A stretch of DNA of 64,000 nt, taken from the NCBI RefSeq assembly GCF_037023725.1, contig NZ_CP146077.1, positions 4,563,001-4,627,000 of the forward strand, in the 5' to 3' direction. Source of the stretch: Pseudomonas bubulae. GTDB taxonomy: Bacteria > Pseudomonadota > Gammaproteobacteria > Pseudomonadales > Pseudomonadaceae. The first letter of the stretch is position 1, and every line of letters begins with the position of its first letter. The position numbers were made by a program, and so were the translations under genes. Below the pieces are notes generated by a model. The model made no database searches, was not told the DNA's origin, and worked only from the letters and a program-made list of their open reading frames with translations. Of this stretch, positions 25,468-38,878 are shown in pieces.

Positions 25468-26216
25468 CAGCCCATGCCCTCCAGCCAGTCATTGAGGCTG
25501 TTGAAACCATCACCAAAGGTGCGATCCAGTTGCAGCGGCGTGATCGATACATAACCCTGCATCACGGCATGGAAGTCCGTGCCCGGGCCACCGTCTTCGA
25601 CATCGCCTGCCGCAGCAATCCAGTAACCTGCCTTGCCGCGCGGATCAACCACCCGTACCGGTGCAGCAGCACGGGCACGATGGCCGAGACGGGTGAGTTG
25701 AATGCCACGAATCTTCGCCAACGGCAGGTTGGGAATGTTCACATTGAGGACCGTACGCGGCGGCAAGTTCAGCGATGCGTGGGCTTCAAGCAGCTTGCGG
25801 GCAAAAAACGCCGCCGTCGGCAGGTTGTCCACCTGGCGGGAGACCAACGAAAAGGCAAAAGAAGGACGATCCAGGAAGCGGCCCTCGAGTGCCGCCGCCA
25901 CAGTGCCCGAGTACAACACGTCATCACCCAGGTTGGCACCCAGGTTGATGCCCGACACCACCATGTCCGGCTGCTGCTCGAGCAAGCCGTGAATAGCCAG
26001 GTGCACGCAATCGGTAGGTGTACCGTTGATGCTGATAAAGCCATTGGCCAGGGTATGAGGATGCAGGGGACGGTCCAGCGTCAGCGAACTGCTGGCGCCA
26101 CTTTTGTCCTGCTCGGGGGCAACTACCACGCACTCGGCGTAGTCGGCCAGCGCACCATAAAGCGCGGCCAGGCCCGGAGCTGTTACCCCGTCATCGTTTG
26201 AAATCAGAATACGCAT
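25467..26216 (-). CDS. surE: 5'/3'-nucleotidase SurE
   Basis: 249-residue stationary-phase survival phosphatase. The N-terminal metal site [15 protein letters not shown] (Asp8, Asp9) and [22 protein letters not shown] are characteristic. It overlaps truD by 13 nt and pcm by 1 nt, in the conserved truD-surE-pcm-nlpD-rpoS order. Confidence 0.95.
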   Translation of the reverse strand: MRILISNDDGVTAPGLAALYGALADYAECVVVAPEQDKSGASSSLTLDRPLHPHTLANGFISINGTPTDCVHLAIHGLLEQQPDMVVSGINLGANLGDDVLYSGTVAAALEGRFLDRPSFAFSLVSRQVDNLPTAAFFARKLLEAHASLNLPPRTVLNVNIPNLPLAKIRGIQLTRLGHRARAAAPVRVVDPRGKAGYWIAAAGDVEDGGPGTDFHAVMQGYVSITPLQLDRTFGDGFNSLNDWLEGMG

Positions 26217-27262
26217 AAGGTGCCCGCTTGATCCAACGTCACCAGATCAACAAGCTCGCGCACCAGAACAGTGGCGAAGCATCCTGGCGGCAGAACAAAT
26301 TCCAGTTGCAGAATGTCAGGCTGAGGATAATGCCACGTCAACCGGCCAATGGGCAGTCGCAGGATGCGTCGCTCATGGCTCATGCCGGCGCGTACCAGCC
26401 AGTCACGCAAGTCGGCTTCACGCTCTGCAATTGACTGCTCCAGCGCGTGGGTGGCGCCAGTGGTCGGTGATTCGCCCTCGCCCCACTGCGGGCCGGTGGG
26501 GTGCAGATCGAGAATGGCCAGGCGCGGGTCGCTGCATTCAGCCTCGCCCGCCGGGAAAAAGCTGCGGCTGTCGGTAAAAGCCAGTAAATCGCCAACCTGC
26601 GCCCGTTGCCAGCTGCCATCGGCCACCCGTGCGGCCAGCACCTGATTGAACAGATAGCTGCGCGCGGTGGACAGCAGCCGCGAACGAACGTTGCGCTGCT
26701 CAGGCAAGGCCTTGCGCGCCGCATAATCACGGGCTTCGCCCAGATTGCCGCCCTGCCAGCCAAAGCGCTGGCTACCGAAATAGTTCGGTACACCCTGCTT
26801 GGCGATCAGTTGCAGGCGTTGCTCCAGCGCGTCCTTGTCAGCGTTCAGTTGCGTCAGGCGCAAGGTGAAACCATTGGCCGCATGGGCTCCACGCTGCAAT
26901 TTGCGCTTGTGTCGCGAGGTCTTGAGAATCTTCAGCGTGTCGTTTTCGGCGCCCGACAGATCAGGGTCTGCCTTGCCCGGCAGTTGCACGCTGAACCACT
27001 GGCGGGTCAATGCCTGGCGGTCCTTGAGGCCTGCATAGCTGACGGTGCGCAGTGGCACGCCTGCAGCCTTGGCAAGGCGCCGGGCCGCCTCCTCGGTATT
27101 CAGGCCGCGCTTCTCGACCCACAACCACAGGTGTTCACCATCTCCGGACAGCGGTATATCAAGCACTTCGTCGACTTGAAAATCTTCAGCCGTGGCCTTG
27201 AGCACAGCCGTGCCCAATGCCTCGCCATAAGCGAGCGGGCCCAGCAGATCGAACTCGTTCAT
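26204..27262 (-). CDS. truD: tRNA pseudouridine(13) synthase TruD
   Basis: 352 residues. Catalytic motif [18 protein letters not shown] contains the active-site Asp. [16 protein letters not shown] is the second TruD signature. It modifies U13 of tRNA-Glu. The start overlaps the ispF stop by 4 nt. Confidence 0.95.
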   Translation of the reverse strand: MNEFDLLGPLAYGEALGTAVLKATAEDFQVDEVLDIPLSGDGEHLWLWVEKRGLNTEEAARRLAKAAGVPLRTVSYAGLKDRQALTRQWFSVQLPGKADPDLSGAENDTLKILKTSRHKRKLQRGAHAANGFTLRLTQLNADKDALEQRLQLIAKQGVPNYFGSQRFGWQGGNLGEARDYAARKALPEQRNVRSRLLSTARSYLFNQVLAARVADGSWQRAQVGDLLAFTDSRSFFPAGEAECSDPRLAILDLHPTGPQWGEGESPTTGATHALEQSIAEREADLRDWLVRAGMSHERRILRLPIGRLTWHYPQPDILQLEFVLPPGCFATVLVRELVDLVTLDQAGTLCVF

Positions 27263-27732
27263 GAGCGAACCAACAAGGCAATGGAATGCACTGCGATGCC
27301 TTCTTCACGCCCAACGAAGCCGAGCTTCTCGGTGGTCGTGGCCTTTACGTTTACCTGGTCCAAATCAACCTCTAGATCCGCGGCAATCAGCGCACGCATC
27401 GTTTCAATATGCGGCGCCATTTTTGGCGCCTGGGCAATGATGGTGTTGTCGACATTGCCGACTTTCCAGCCCTTGGCATGGATCAGACCGACGACATGAC
27501 GCAACAGAACGCGACTGTCAGCGCCCTTGAAGGTCGGATCGGTGTCCGGGAAATGCTTGCCGATATCGCCAAGCGCTGCAGCGCCCAGCAAGGCGTCGCT
27601 CAGGGCGTGTAACAGCACATCGCCATCAGAGTGGGCCAACAGCCCGAATTTATGGGAGATCCGCACGCCGCCCAACGTAATGAAATCGCCTTCAGCGAAA
27701 CAGTGCACATCATAGCCGTGGCCAATACGCAT
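27259..27732 (-). CDS. ispF: 2-C-methyl-D-erythritol 2,4-cyclodiphosphate synthase IspF
   Basis: 157-residue enzyme of the MEP isoprenoid pathway. [12 protein letters not shown] has the zinc-binding Asp/His, and [32 protein letters not shown] is the conserved core (quoted in two halves: [14 protein letters not shown] and [18 protein letters not shown]). Its ATG directly follows the T-tract of the upstream fghA terminator, so the only ribosome site is GGGGCG inside that hairpin. Confidence 0.95.
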   Translation of the reverse strand: MRIGHGYDVHCFAEGDFITLGGVRISHKFGLLAHSDGDVLLHALSDALLGAAALGDIGKHFPDTDPTFKGADSRVLLRHVVGLIHAKGWKVGNVDNTIIAQAPKMAPHIETMRALIAADLEVDLDQVNVKATTTEKLGFVGREEGIAVHSIALLVRS

Positions 27733-27760
27733 AAAAAAACGCCCCGATTAAGTCAGGGCG
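27733..27760 (-). terminator. Intrinsic terminator after fghA, touching the ispF start
   Basis: On the minus strand CGCCCTGA-CTTAA-TCGGGGCG forms an 8-bp stem (one G-U) followed by seven T, then immediately the ispF ATG. The distal arm contains the likely ispF ribosome site. Confidence 0.85.
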
Positions 27761-27775
27761 TGATTCTACCTACTA

Positions 27776-28621
27776 TTAAGCACTTAGTGCGCTTGCGTGG
27801 TGACGCAAGTGGTCGTCAATAAAGCTGGCGATGAAGAAATAGCTATGGTCGTAGCCCGGTTGCAAACGCAAGGTCAGCGGGTAATCGGCTAGCCTGGCGG
27901 CCTGTTGCAGCACTTCAGGCTTGAGCTGAACAGCCAGGAAGTCATCGCGATCTCCCTGATCGACCAGCAACGGCAGCCTTTCACTGGCCTCGCCAATCAG
28001 CACACTGGCATCCCACTCACGCCAGCGCGCCCGCTCTTCTCCCAGGTAATGGGAGAATGCCTTTTGCCCCCACGGGCAATCCATCGGATTGCTGATGGGC
28101 GCAAACGCCGACACCGACTGGTAACGCCCCGGATTACGCAACGCGCAAACCAACGCCCCGTGCCCACCCATCGAATGTCCGCTGATGCCACGCTTTTGCG
28201 AAGCCGGGAAATGCGCTTCGACCAGAGCCGGCAATTCCTGCACCACATAATCGTGCATCTGATAGTGCTGGGCCCACGGCTGCTGAGTGGCATTCAGATA
28301 GAACCCTGCACCCAGGCCGAAATCCCACGCCCCCTGCGGGTCATCGGGCACGCCTTCGCCACGGGGGCTGGTGTCCGGTGCGACGATGATAAGGCCCAAT
28401 TCGGCAGCCATCTTCATAGCCCCGGCCTTGTGCATGAAGTTTTCGTCGGTACAGGTCAAACCCGACAACCAATACACTACAGGCAGCTTTGCGCCCTGCT
28501 CCGCCTGCGGCGGCAAGTACACGGCAAACACCATGTCGCAGCCCAGCACTTCGGACCGGTGCTTGTAACGCTTGTGCCAACCGCCAAAGCTCTTCTGGCA
28601 GGAAATGTTCTCAAGAGACAT
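27776..28621 (-). CDS. fghA: S-formylglutathione hydrolase
   Basis: 281-residue esterase-D-type alpha/beta hydrolase that releases formate from S-formylglutathione. MSLENISCQKSFGGWHKRYKH opens the protein; GISGHSMGGHGALV holds the nucleophile Ser, with a YDHSYFFI His near the end. The start at 28621 is chosen over an upstream one that adds eight residues. It follows adhC in the glutathione-dependent formaldehyde oxidation pathway. Confidence 0.93.
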   Translation of the reverse strand: MSLENISCQKSFGGWHKRYKHRSEVLGCDMVFAVYLPPQAEQGAKLPVVYWLSGLTCTDENFMHKAGAMKMAAELGLIIVAPDTSPRGEGVPDDPQGAWDFGLGAGFYLNATQQPWAQHYQMHDYVVQELPALVEAHFPASQKRGISGHSMGGHGALVCALRNPGRYQSVSAFAPISNPMDCPWGQKAFSHYLGEERARWREWDASVLIGEASERLPLLVDQGDRDDFLAVQLKPEVLQQAARLADYPLTLRLQPGYDHSYFFIASFIDDHLRHHASALSA

Positions 28622-28652
28622 GGGCAACTCCAGACCACAAGACAAACACCCC

Positions 28653-28680
28653 CCTGTGGGAGCAAGCCCGCTCCCACAGG
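28653..28680. repeat. REP-like hairpin between adhC and fghA
   Basis: CCTGTGGGAGC-AAGCCC-GCTCCCACAGG, an 11-bp perfect stem made of the REP termini with the middle collapsed. It could act as a transcript stabiliser or weak terminator between the two genes. Confidence 0.7.
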
Positions 28681-28711
28681 TGTTTTATGGCGTTCGACTT
28701 GCCGCAGTTAT

Positions 28712-29866
<1,155 letters not shown>

Positions 29867-29932
29867 TCAGCGCCAGGTGATTAATAATCCAGGCAAAAGC
29901 AAAACATTATTGCTATGCAGGGATAATCAACC

Positions 29933-30838
29933 ATGAATGAGAACCGCTGGGAAGGTATAGACGAATTTGTCGCTGTGGCCGAATGCGGCCAATTCACGGC
30001 GGCGGCCGAACGTCTTGGCGTCTCTTCATCCCATATCAGCCGCCAGGTAGCGCGACTTGAAGAGCGATTGCAGACCCGCCTGTTTTATCGCAGTACCCGC
30101 AAGGTGACGCTGACCGAAGCCGGGCAGACTTTTTTGCAGCATTGCCAGCGCCTGCAAGACGGACGTGAAGAAGCACTGCGTGCCATCGGTGATCTGGCCA
30201 GCGAGCCCAAGGGCATGTTGCGCATGACCTGTGCCGTGGCCTATGGCGAACGCTTTATCGTGCCGCTGGTTACGCGCTTTATGGGGCTGTACCCGCAATT
30301 GCGGGTGGACATCGAACTGAGCAACCGGCCATTGGACCTGGTGCATGAAAGCCTGGATCTGGCGATCCGCCTGGGGCGCTTGCAGGATTCAAGACTGGTA
30401 GCCACGCGCCTGGCTCCCAGGCGCATGTATATGTGCGCCTCGCCCTCCTACCTGGAACGTTACGGGCGCCCCCATAGCCTGTCGGAATTGAGCCGGCACA
30501 ATTGTCTGATTGGCAGTTCAGATCTATGGCAATTGCAGCAGGACGGCCGCGAATTTTCGCAACGGGTGCAAGGGAACTGGCGATGCAACAGTGGGCAGGC
30601 TGTACTGGATGCTGCGTTACAGGGTGTAGGGATTTGTCAGTTGCCGGACTATTACGTGCTGGAGCACTTGAAGACCGGGACGCTGGTGTCGTTGCTCGAC
30701 ACCCACCAGCCCCCCAACACCGCAGTATGGGCGCTGTACCCGCAACAGCGGCACTTGTCGCCCAAGGTCAGAAAGCTGGTTGATTACTTGAAGGAGGGGT
30801 TGGCCAAGCGGGAGGAATACCAGGAGAGGGAGCAGTAG
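29933..30838 (+). CDS. LysR-family transcriptional regulator
   Basis: 301 residues. The N-terminal winged helix contains FTAAAERLGVSSSHISRQVA, followed by a LysR effector domain. It is divergent from adhC with a 108-bp gap, suggesting control of adhC-fghA in response to formaldehyde or a related signal; this is inference from position, common in pseudomonads. Confidence 0.9.
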   Translation: MNENRWEGIDEFVAVAECGQFTAAAERLGVSSSHISRQVARLEERLQTRLFYRSTRKVTLTEAGQTFLQHCQRLQDGREEALRAIGDLASEPKGMLRMTCAVAYGERFIVPLVTRFMGLYPQLRVDIELSNRPLDLVHESLDLAIRLGRLQDSRLVATRLAPRRMYMCASPSYLERYGRPHSLSELSRHNCLIGSSDLWQLQQDGREFSQRVQGNWRCNSGQAVLDAALQGVGICQLPDYYVLEHLKTGTLVSLLDTHQPPNTAVWALYPQQRHLSPKVRKLVDYLKEGLAKREEYQEREQ

Positions 30839-30847
30839 TTGTTAACA

Positions 30848-30932
30848 GTGGGAGCGGGCTTGCTCGTGATGCAGACGACTCGGTCTGTCAGGCAAACTCA
30901 GCTGATACCATCGCGAGCAAGCCCGCTCCCAC
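30848..30932. repeat. Paired REP palindromes between convergent lysR and ispD
   Basis: Arms GTGGGAGCGGGCTTGCTCG and its inverted copy are about 48 nt apart, like the pairs at 1 and 62793. The short region between convergent genes has no separate terminator, so these may serve. Confidence 0.8.
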
Positions 30933-30953
30933 AAGAACCTCCGCAGGTTCTGA

Positions 30954-31658
30954 TCAGCGCTTGGCCCAACGCAAACGCAACCACTCAAGGTCTTCGGGGC
31001 GGGTGACCTTGATATTGTCCGAACGCCCTTCGATCAAACGCGGCGCCAGGCCTGCCCACTCCATCGCTGAAGATTCATCGGTGATGGTTGCATCGGCCAC
31101 CAGGCTGTCAGCCAAAGCACGATGCAACGCCCCCAAGCGGAACATCTGCGGCGTATAGGCCTGCCAGATCAAGCTGCGATCCACGGTTTCAACCGCACGC
31201 CCCTGCTTGTCCACCCGCTTGAGCGTGTCCCGCGCTGGAACGGCTAACAAACCACCTACAGGGTCGTCAGCCAATTCACTCAGCAGCTTGTTAAGGTCTT
31301 CCCGAGACAGGTTGGGCCTCGCGGCATCATGCACCAACACCCAATCGTCATCTGCCGCGCCCTGCGCATGCAGGTGCAACAACGCGTTGAGTACCGAGTC
31401 GGCGCGCTCACGCCCGCCGTCTACCCGCACAACCCGAGGGTCGGCAGCACAAGGCAAGGACGGCCAGAAAGGATCATCAAAAGCGACACTGACCACCAGC
31501 CCCTTCAGGCCCGGGTGGTCGAGGAAACAGCTGATGCTGTGTTCCAGAATACTGCGTCCACCCAACTGCAAATATTGTTTGGGACGGTCCGCGGCCATAC
31601 GGGCACCTACACCCGCGGCAGGAATCACGGCCCAGAAGGCCGGTGACAAATGACTCAT
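30954..31658 (-). CDS. ispD: 2-C-methyl-D-erythritol 4-phosphate cytidylyltransferase IspD
   Basis: 234 residues, MEP pathway. AVIPAAGVGARMAADRPKQY is the nucleotide-binding loop, and VLVHDAARPNLS the conserved catalytic block. The start overlaps the ftsB stop by 4 nt, an arrangement conserved in gammaproteobacteria. Confidence 0.95.
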   Translation of the reverse strand: MSHLSPAFWAVIPAAGVGARMAADRPKQYLQLGGRSILEHSISCFLDHPGLKGLVVSVAFDDPFWPSLPCAADPRVVRVDGGRERADSVLNALLHLHAQGAADDDWVLVHDAARPNLSREDLNKLLSELADDPVGGLLAVPARDTLKRVDKQGRAVETVDRSLIWQAYTPQMFRLGALHRALADSLVADATITDESSAMEWAGLAPRLIEGRSDNIKVTRPEDLEWLRLRWAKR

Positions 31659-31933
31659 TGGGCCAACTGATAGAGGGTTTCACCCTCTTTGATCATGCCC
31701 AACTCATGGCGAGCACGTTCTTCAACGGTCTCCATGCCTTTTTTCAGCTCCAGCACTTCCGCATCCAGCACACGGTTGCGCTCAAGCAGGATTTCGTTTT
31801 CAGCACGTTGATCGGCTATTTGCTGGGTCAGGTCAGTAACCTGCGCCAAACTGCCATTACCCACCCACAGGCGATACTGCAGGCCTGCCAGCAGCAAGAG
31901 CAAGATTAGAAACAACCAATTGGGACTGCGCAT
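31655..31933 (-). CDS. ftsB: Cell division protein FtsB
   Basis: 92-residue bitopic membrane protein. A short cytoplasmic N-terminus, one membrane segment (WLFLILLLLLAGLQYRLWVG) and a coiled coil (~30-70) are seen. It forms the FtsQLB divisome complex. It lies between eno and ispD. Confidence 0.93.
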   Translation of the reverse strand: MRSPNWLFLILLLLLAGLQYRLWVGNGSLAQVTDLTQQIADQRAENEILLERNRVLDAEVLELKKGMETVEERARHELGMIKEGETLYQLAQ

Positions 31934-31996
31934 CGAATATCAGGTATCCAGTGAAAAGACAGCCATGCCGACAAACGTAAACAACGAATAATACAA

Positions 31997-32017
31997 AGCC
32001 TGGACGAACCAGGCTTG
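31997..32017 (-). terminator. Hairpin after eno
   Basis: AAGCCTGG-ACGAA-CCAGGCTT, an 8-bp stem, lies 84 bp after the eno stop in the gap to ftsB. The following T-tract is weak (TGTATT), so partial readthrough into ftsB-ispD is likely. Confidence 0.5.
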
Positions 32018-32101
32018 TATACAGAAGCATCAGATTAGTGTCAAAAGACCCGACTTGGCGAGCTTTCCGACACTACCTGCTGACTTTTTACCATTAAGTA
32101 C

Positions 32102-33526
<1,425 letters not shown>

Positions 33527-33544
33527 TTACCGGAGAAACGAGGG

Positions 33545-36048
<2,504 letters not shown>

Positions 36049-36299
36049 TTAAAGCGGTCAGAGCCGCCGGGGAAAGCGAAGGAAGGCCGAAGCCCCCAAT
36101 CACCAGCATTAGTCACAGTGCACCTTTCGAAAAACTGCTGCGTTGAAACAGACCGATGGAAACCACCGGTTCGATGCAAGCCACACATTTTTTTAAAATC
36201 GCCCAGCAAAGACTGCTTGGTAATCGGCAACATCTGCAATTCTGGTGAATCCACAGAAGTTGTATCAAGAAGGGAGCGTAGTCTACCGGAAACCCCCTT

Positions 36300-37616
36300 T
36301 CAGCTCAAACCTTGATCGCTCGAAGTTGGCAGCCACTGCAATTTCCAGTGCCCACAGGGGCTGGAGTCCAGTCCAGGGAGGTTTGCCACGGCCAATAACT
36401 GCTCATTGCGGTACAGAAGCGGCAATCTGCCACGGGCAAACAACGGAACACCTCGCTCGTTGAGCAGCCGCTTGAGATCACGATGACCGCGCTGTGCCTG
36501 CGCCATCACTTCGCCCCCTAGACGATAGCTCACTTGCAAAGGGCCATCCGGGATATCCCCGACAAAATGCACACGACCATTACCCGGCAGCGCCAGGGCC
36601 TGATCAGGACAGGGCCACAACACCGGGGCGATCGGTTGGTGCAACCATTCGCCGGCCAGCCACCAAATACGTCCACCGGCACGATGCAACTCGCCGTCTG
36701 CGAGCTTCCACACCGGCTGCGCATCGATGCGGGCATCCCGCAGGGCATCCCACCCCGCCCAATGGTCGGTGTCCGGCAATGACGTGAAGGCTGACAGCCA
36801 GTGACGCAAGGCATTGCGCTGACGGGCAGGTGACAGGCTGGCGATGGCGGTCAGTTCCAGGGAGGGCAAGCCAAGCCAGGCAAACTCGCTGGTAGAGCCC
36901 GCAGCGTGCAAATCCTGCTGGGCCAGTTCATCCAGCAAACCCTGCGCCTCGGCACAGTGCGCTGCGCTGCGGGCCATGCTGGCAGCCGCCTGGGGCCAGC
37001 GCCGAGCGAGGATCGGAAGGACTTCATGGCGCAGGAAATTGCGGGAAAAATCTGTCTGGGTGTTAGACGGGTCCTCAATCCAGCTCAGACCCTGTGTTCG
37101 GGCATATGACTCAAGCTGGGCGCGGGACACGTCCAGCAAAGGCCGGCACAGATGTCCTGCGCCCAGGCGACGCTGGCGCGGCATGCCCGCCAGGCCGCCG
37201 ACCCCCGCCCCGCGCAACAGGCGAAACAACAGGGTTTCAGCCTGGTCATCGCGATGCTGCCCGAGCAGCAGCACCTCCCCGGCACCGCTGATCGCCGCAA
37301 ACGCCTGATAGCGCGCATCCCGCGCTGCACGCTCGACACTTGCGCCCGCCTGCACCTGCACGGCAATCACCTGCAAGGGCACTCCAAGCCCCTTACACAG
37401 TGCCTGACAATGGGCTGGCCACGCATCGGCCGCCGCCTGTAGGCCATGATGCACATGGACAGCGGTGATAGGCGGTAATGAGTGGGTTTTACGTAATTGA
37501 ACGAGAAGGTGCAGCAGAACGGTGGAATCGAGTCCGCCGGAGAGCGCGACGTGCCAGGCCTTGGCGTTGCGCCAGGGGCCGAGGGCTTGCAGAAGTAGAG
37601 TTGACATGTCAGCCAT
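36300..37616 (-). CDS. tilS: tRNA(Ile)-lysidine synthase TilS
   Basis: 438 residues. The PP-loop SGGLDSTVLLHLLVQL binds ATP. It adds lysine to the AUA-reading tRNA-Ile wobble base. ATG at 37616 has GAGGGG six bases upstream, which belongs to a repeat palindrome; a second ATG three codons in (MSTLLLQALGPW) fits relatives better. The 272-bp gap to pyrG holds no other gene. Confidence 0.93.
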   Translation of the reverse strand: MADMSTLLLQALGPWRNAKAWHVALSGGLDSTVLLHLLVQLRKTHSLPPITAVHVHHGLQAAADAWPAHCQALCKGLGVPLQVIAVQVQAGASVERAARDARYQAFAAISGAGEVLLLGQHRDDQAETLLFRLLRGAGVGGLAGMPRQRRLGAGHLCRPLLDVSRAQLESYARTQGLSWIEDPSNTQTDFSRNFLRHEVLPILARRWPQAAASMARSAAHCAEAQGLLDELAQQDLHAAGSTSEFAWLGLPSLELTAIASLSPARQRNALRHWLSAFTSLPDTDHWAGWDALRDARIDAQPVWKLADGELHRAGGRIWWLAGEWLHQPIAPVLWPCPDQALALPGNGRVHFVGDIPDGPLQVSYRLGGEVMAQAQRGHRDLKRLLNERGVPLFARGRLPLLYRNEQLLAVANLPGLDSSPCGHWKLQWLPTSSDQGLS

Positions 37617-37623
37617 TAAAAGC

Positions 37624-37729
37624 CCCTCACCCTAGCCCTCTCCCGGAGGGAGAGGGGACTGACCGCACGCGGTAGCGAGAACACCACCAATCAGCTCCCT
37701 CTCCCTCCGGGAGAGGGTTGGGGTGAGGG
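37624..37729. repeat. Paired palindromic repeat (CCCTCTCCC/GGGAGAGGG type)
   Basis: CCCCTCACCCTAGCCCTCTC and a near-inverted copy about 70 nt on; each arm itself contains CCCTCTCCC-GGA-GGGAGAGGG. This is a known style of intergenic repeat in gammaproteobacteria. It fills the tilS-accA gap, and its edge supplies the region just upstream of the tilS start. Confidence 0.85.
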
Positions 37730-37746
37730 CCGGTTTTAATCAGGTA

Positions 37747-38694
37747 TCAGAGACCGTAGCTCATCAAACGATCATAACGACGTTTGAGCAGGGCTTCGTG
37801 ATCCAGCTTCTTGAGCATGTCGAGCTGGGAAATCAGATCGGCACGAATGCTCGCAGAAGCCGCAGCCGGGTCACGGTGCGCGCCGCCCAATGGCTCGCCA
37901 ATCACCTTGTCGACGATGCCCAGGCCTTTCAGACGTTCTGCAGTGATACCCATGGCTTCAGCTGCGTCCGGCGCTTTTTCGGCGGTTTTCCACAGAATCG
38001 AGGCGCAACCTTCCGGCGAGATCACCGCGTAGGTCGAGTACTGCAGCATGTTCAACTGGTCGCACACGCCAATGGCCAATGCACCGCCCGAACCGCCTTC
38101 GCCGATAACGGTGGCGATGATAGGGGTTTTCAGGCGCGACATGACGCGCAGGTTCCAGGCAATGGCTTCGCTCTGGTTGCGCTCTTCGGCGTCGATACCC
38201 GGGTAAGCACCCGGCGTGTCGATAAAGGTCAGGATCGGCATCTTGAAGCGCTCGGCCATTTCCATCAGACGGCAGGCCTTGCGGTAGCCTTCAGGGCGCG
38301 GCATACCGAAGTTGCGTCGTACCTTTTCACGCACTTCACGGCCTTTCTGATGACCAATCACCATCACTGGCTGATCGTCCAGACGGGCAATACCGCCAAC
38401 AATGGCAGCGTCATCGGCAAAGTGGCGGTCGCCATGCAGCTCATCGAACTCGGTGAAGATGTGATCGATGTAGTCCAGCGTGTAGGGACGACGCGGGTGA
38501 CGGGCCAAACGGGCAATCTGCCAGCTGGTCAGCTTGCCGAAAATATCTTCAGTCAGCGTTTTGCTTTTGTCTTGCAGACGAGAGATTTCATCACTGATAT
38601 TCAGCGAATTGTCATTACCAACCAAGCGCAACTCTTCGATTTTGGCTTGCAGGTCAGCAATCGGCTGTTCGAAATCAAGAAAATTCGGGTTCAT
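37747..38694 (-). CDS. accA: Acetyl-CoA carboxylase carboxyltransferase subunit alpha
   Basis: 315 residues; with AccD transfers carboxyl from biotin to acetyl-CoA in fatty acid synthesis. [20 protein letters not shown] matches pseudomonad AccA, so the ATG at 38694 is chosen over one two codons upstream. [20 protein letters not shown] and [13 protein letters not shown] are the carboxyltransferase signatures. Confidence 0.96.
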   Translation of the reverse strand: MNPNFLDFEQPIADLQAKIEELRLVGNDNSLNISDEISRLQDKSKTLTEDIFGKLTSWQIARLARHPRRPYTLDYIDHIFTEFDELHGDRHFADDAAIVGGIARLDDQPVMVIGHQKGREVREKVRRNFGMPRPEGYRKACRLMEMAERFKMPILTFIDTPGAYPGIDAEERNQSEAIAWNLRVMSRLKTPIIATVIGEGGSGGALAIGVCDQLNMLQYSTYAVISPEGCASILWKTAEKAPDAAEAMGITAERLKGLGIVDKVIGEPLGGAHRDPAAASASIRADLISQLDMLKKLDHEALLKRRYDRLMSYGL

Positions 38695-38849
38695 AAGCAT
38701 CCGTCTTGGGTCGGCGGCAAAGCATGCCAGAGGGTCTGAAACCCAGCAATTGCTGGCGTTTCTAACCGAGCTGGGGCAGCCGGTTGATCTGTATCGCGCC
38801 TACCTTAAGGGACAGGCGCTCTCAGGTCGAGATTAAAAATTCAGGTCGA

Positions 38850-38877
38850 GGTCAGGGCGCAGCTATGGCCCCTGACC
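38850..38877 (-). terminator. Hairpin after dnaE
   Basis: GGTCAGGG and CCCTGACC pair directly after the dnaE stop codon; on the minus strand a T-rich stretch (TTTTTAATC) lies about ten bases beyond. Probably an attenuator before accA. Confidence 0.5.
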
Positions 38878-38878
38878 G

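Noticed and set aside
38740..38836. Plus-strand short open stretch ending ...[17 protein letters not shown] in the dnaE-accA gap
   Set aside because: It looks somewhat protein-like but has no start, ribosome site or recognisable family; too short to call a gene remnant.
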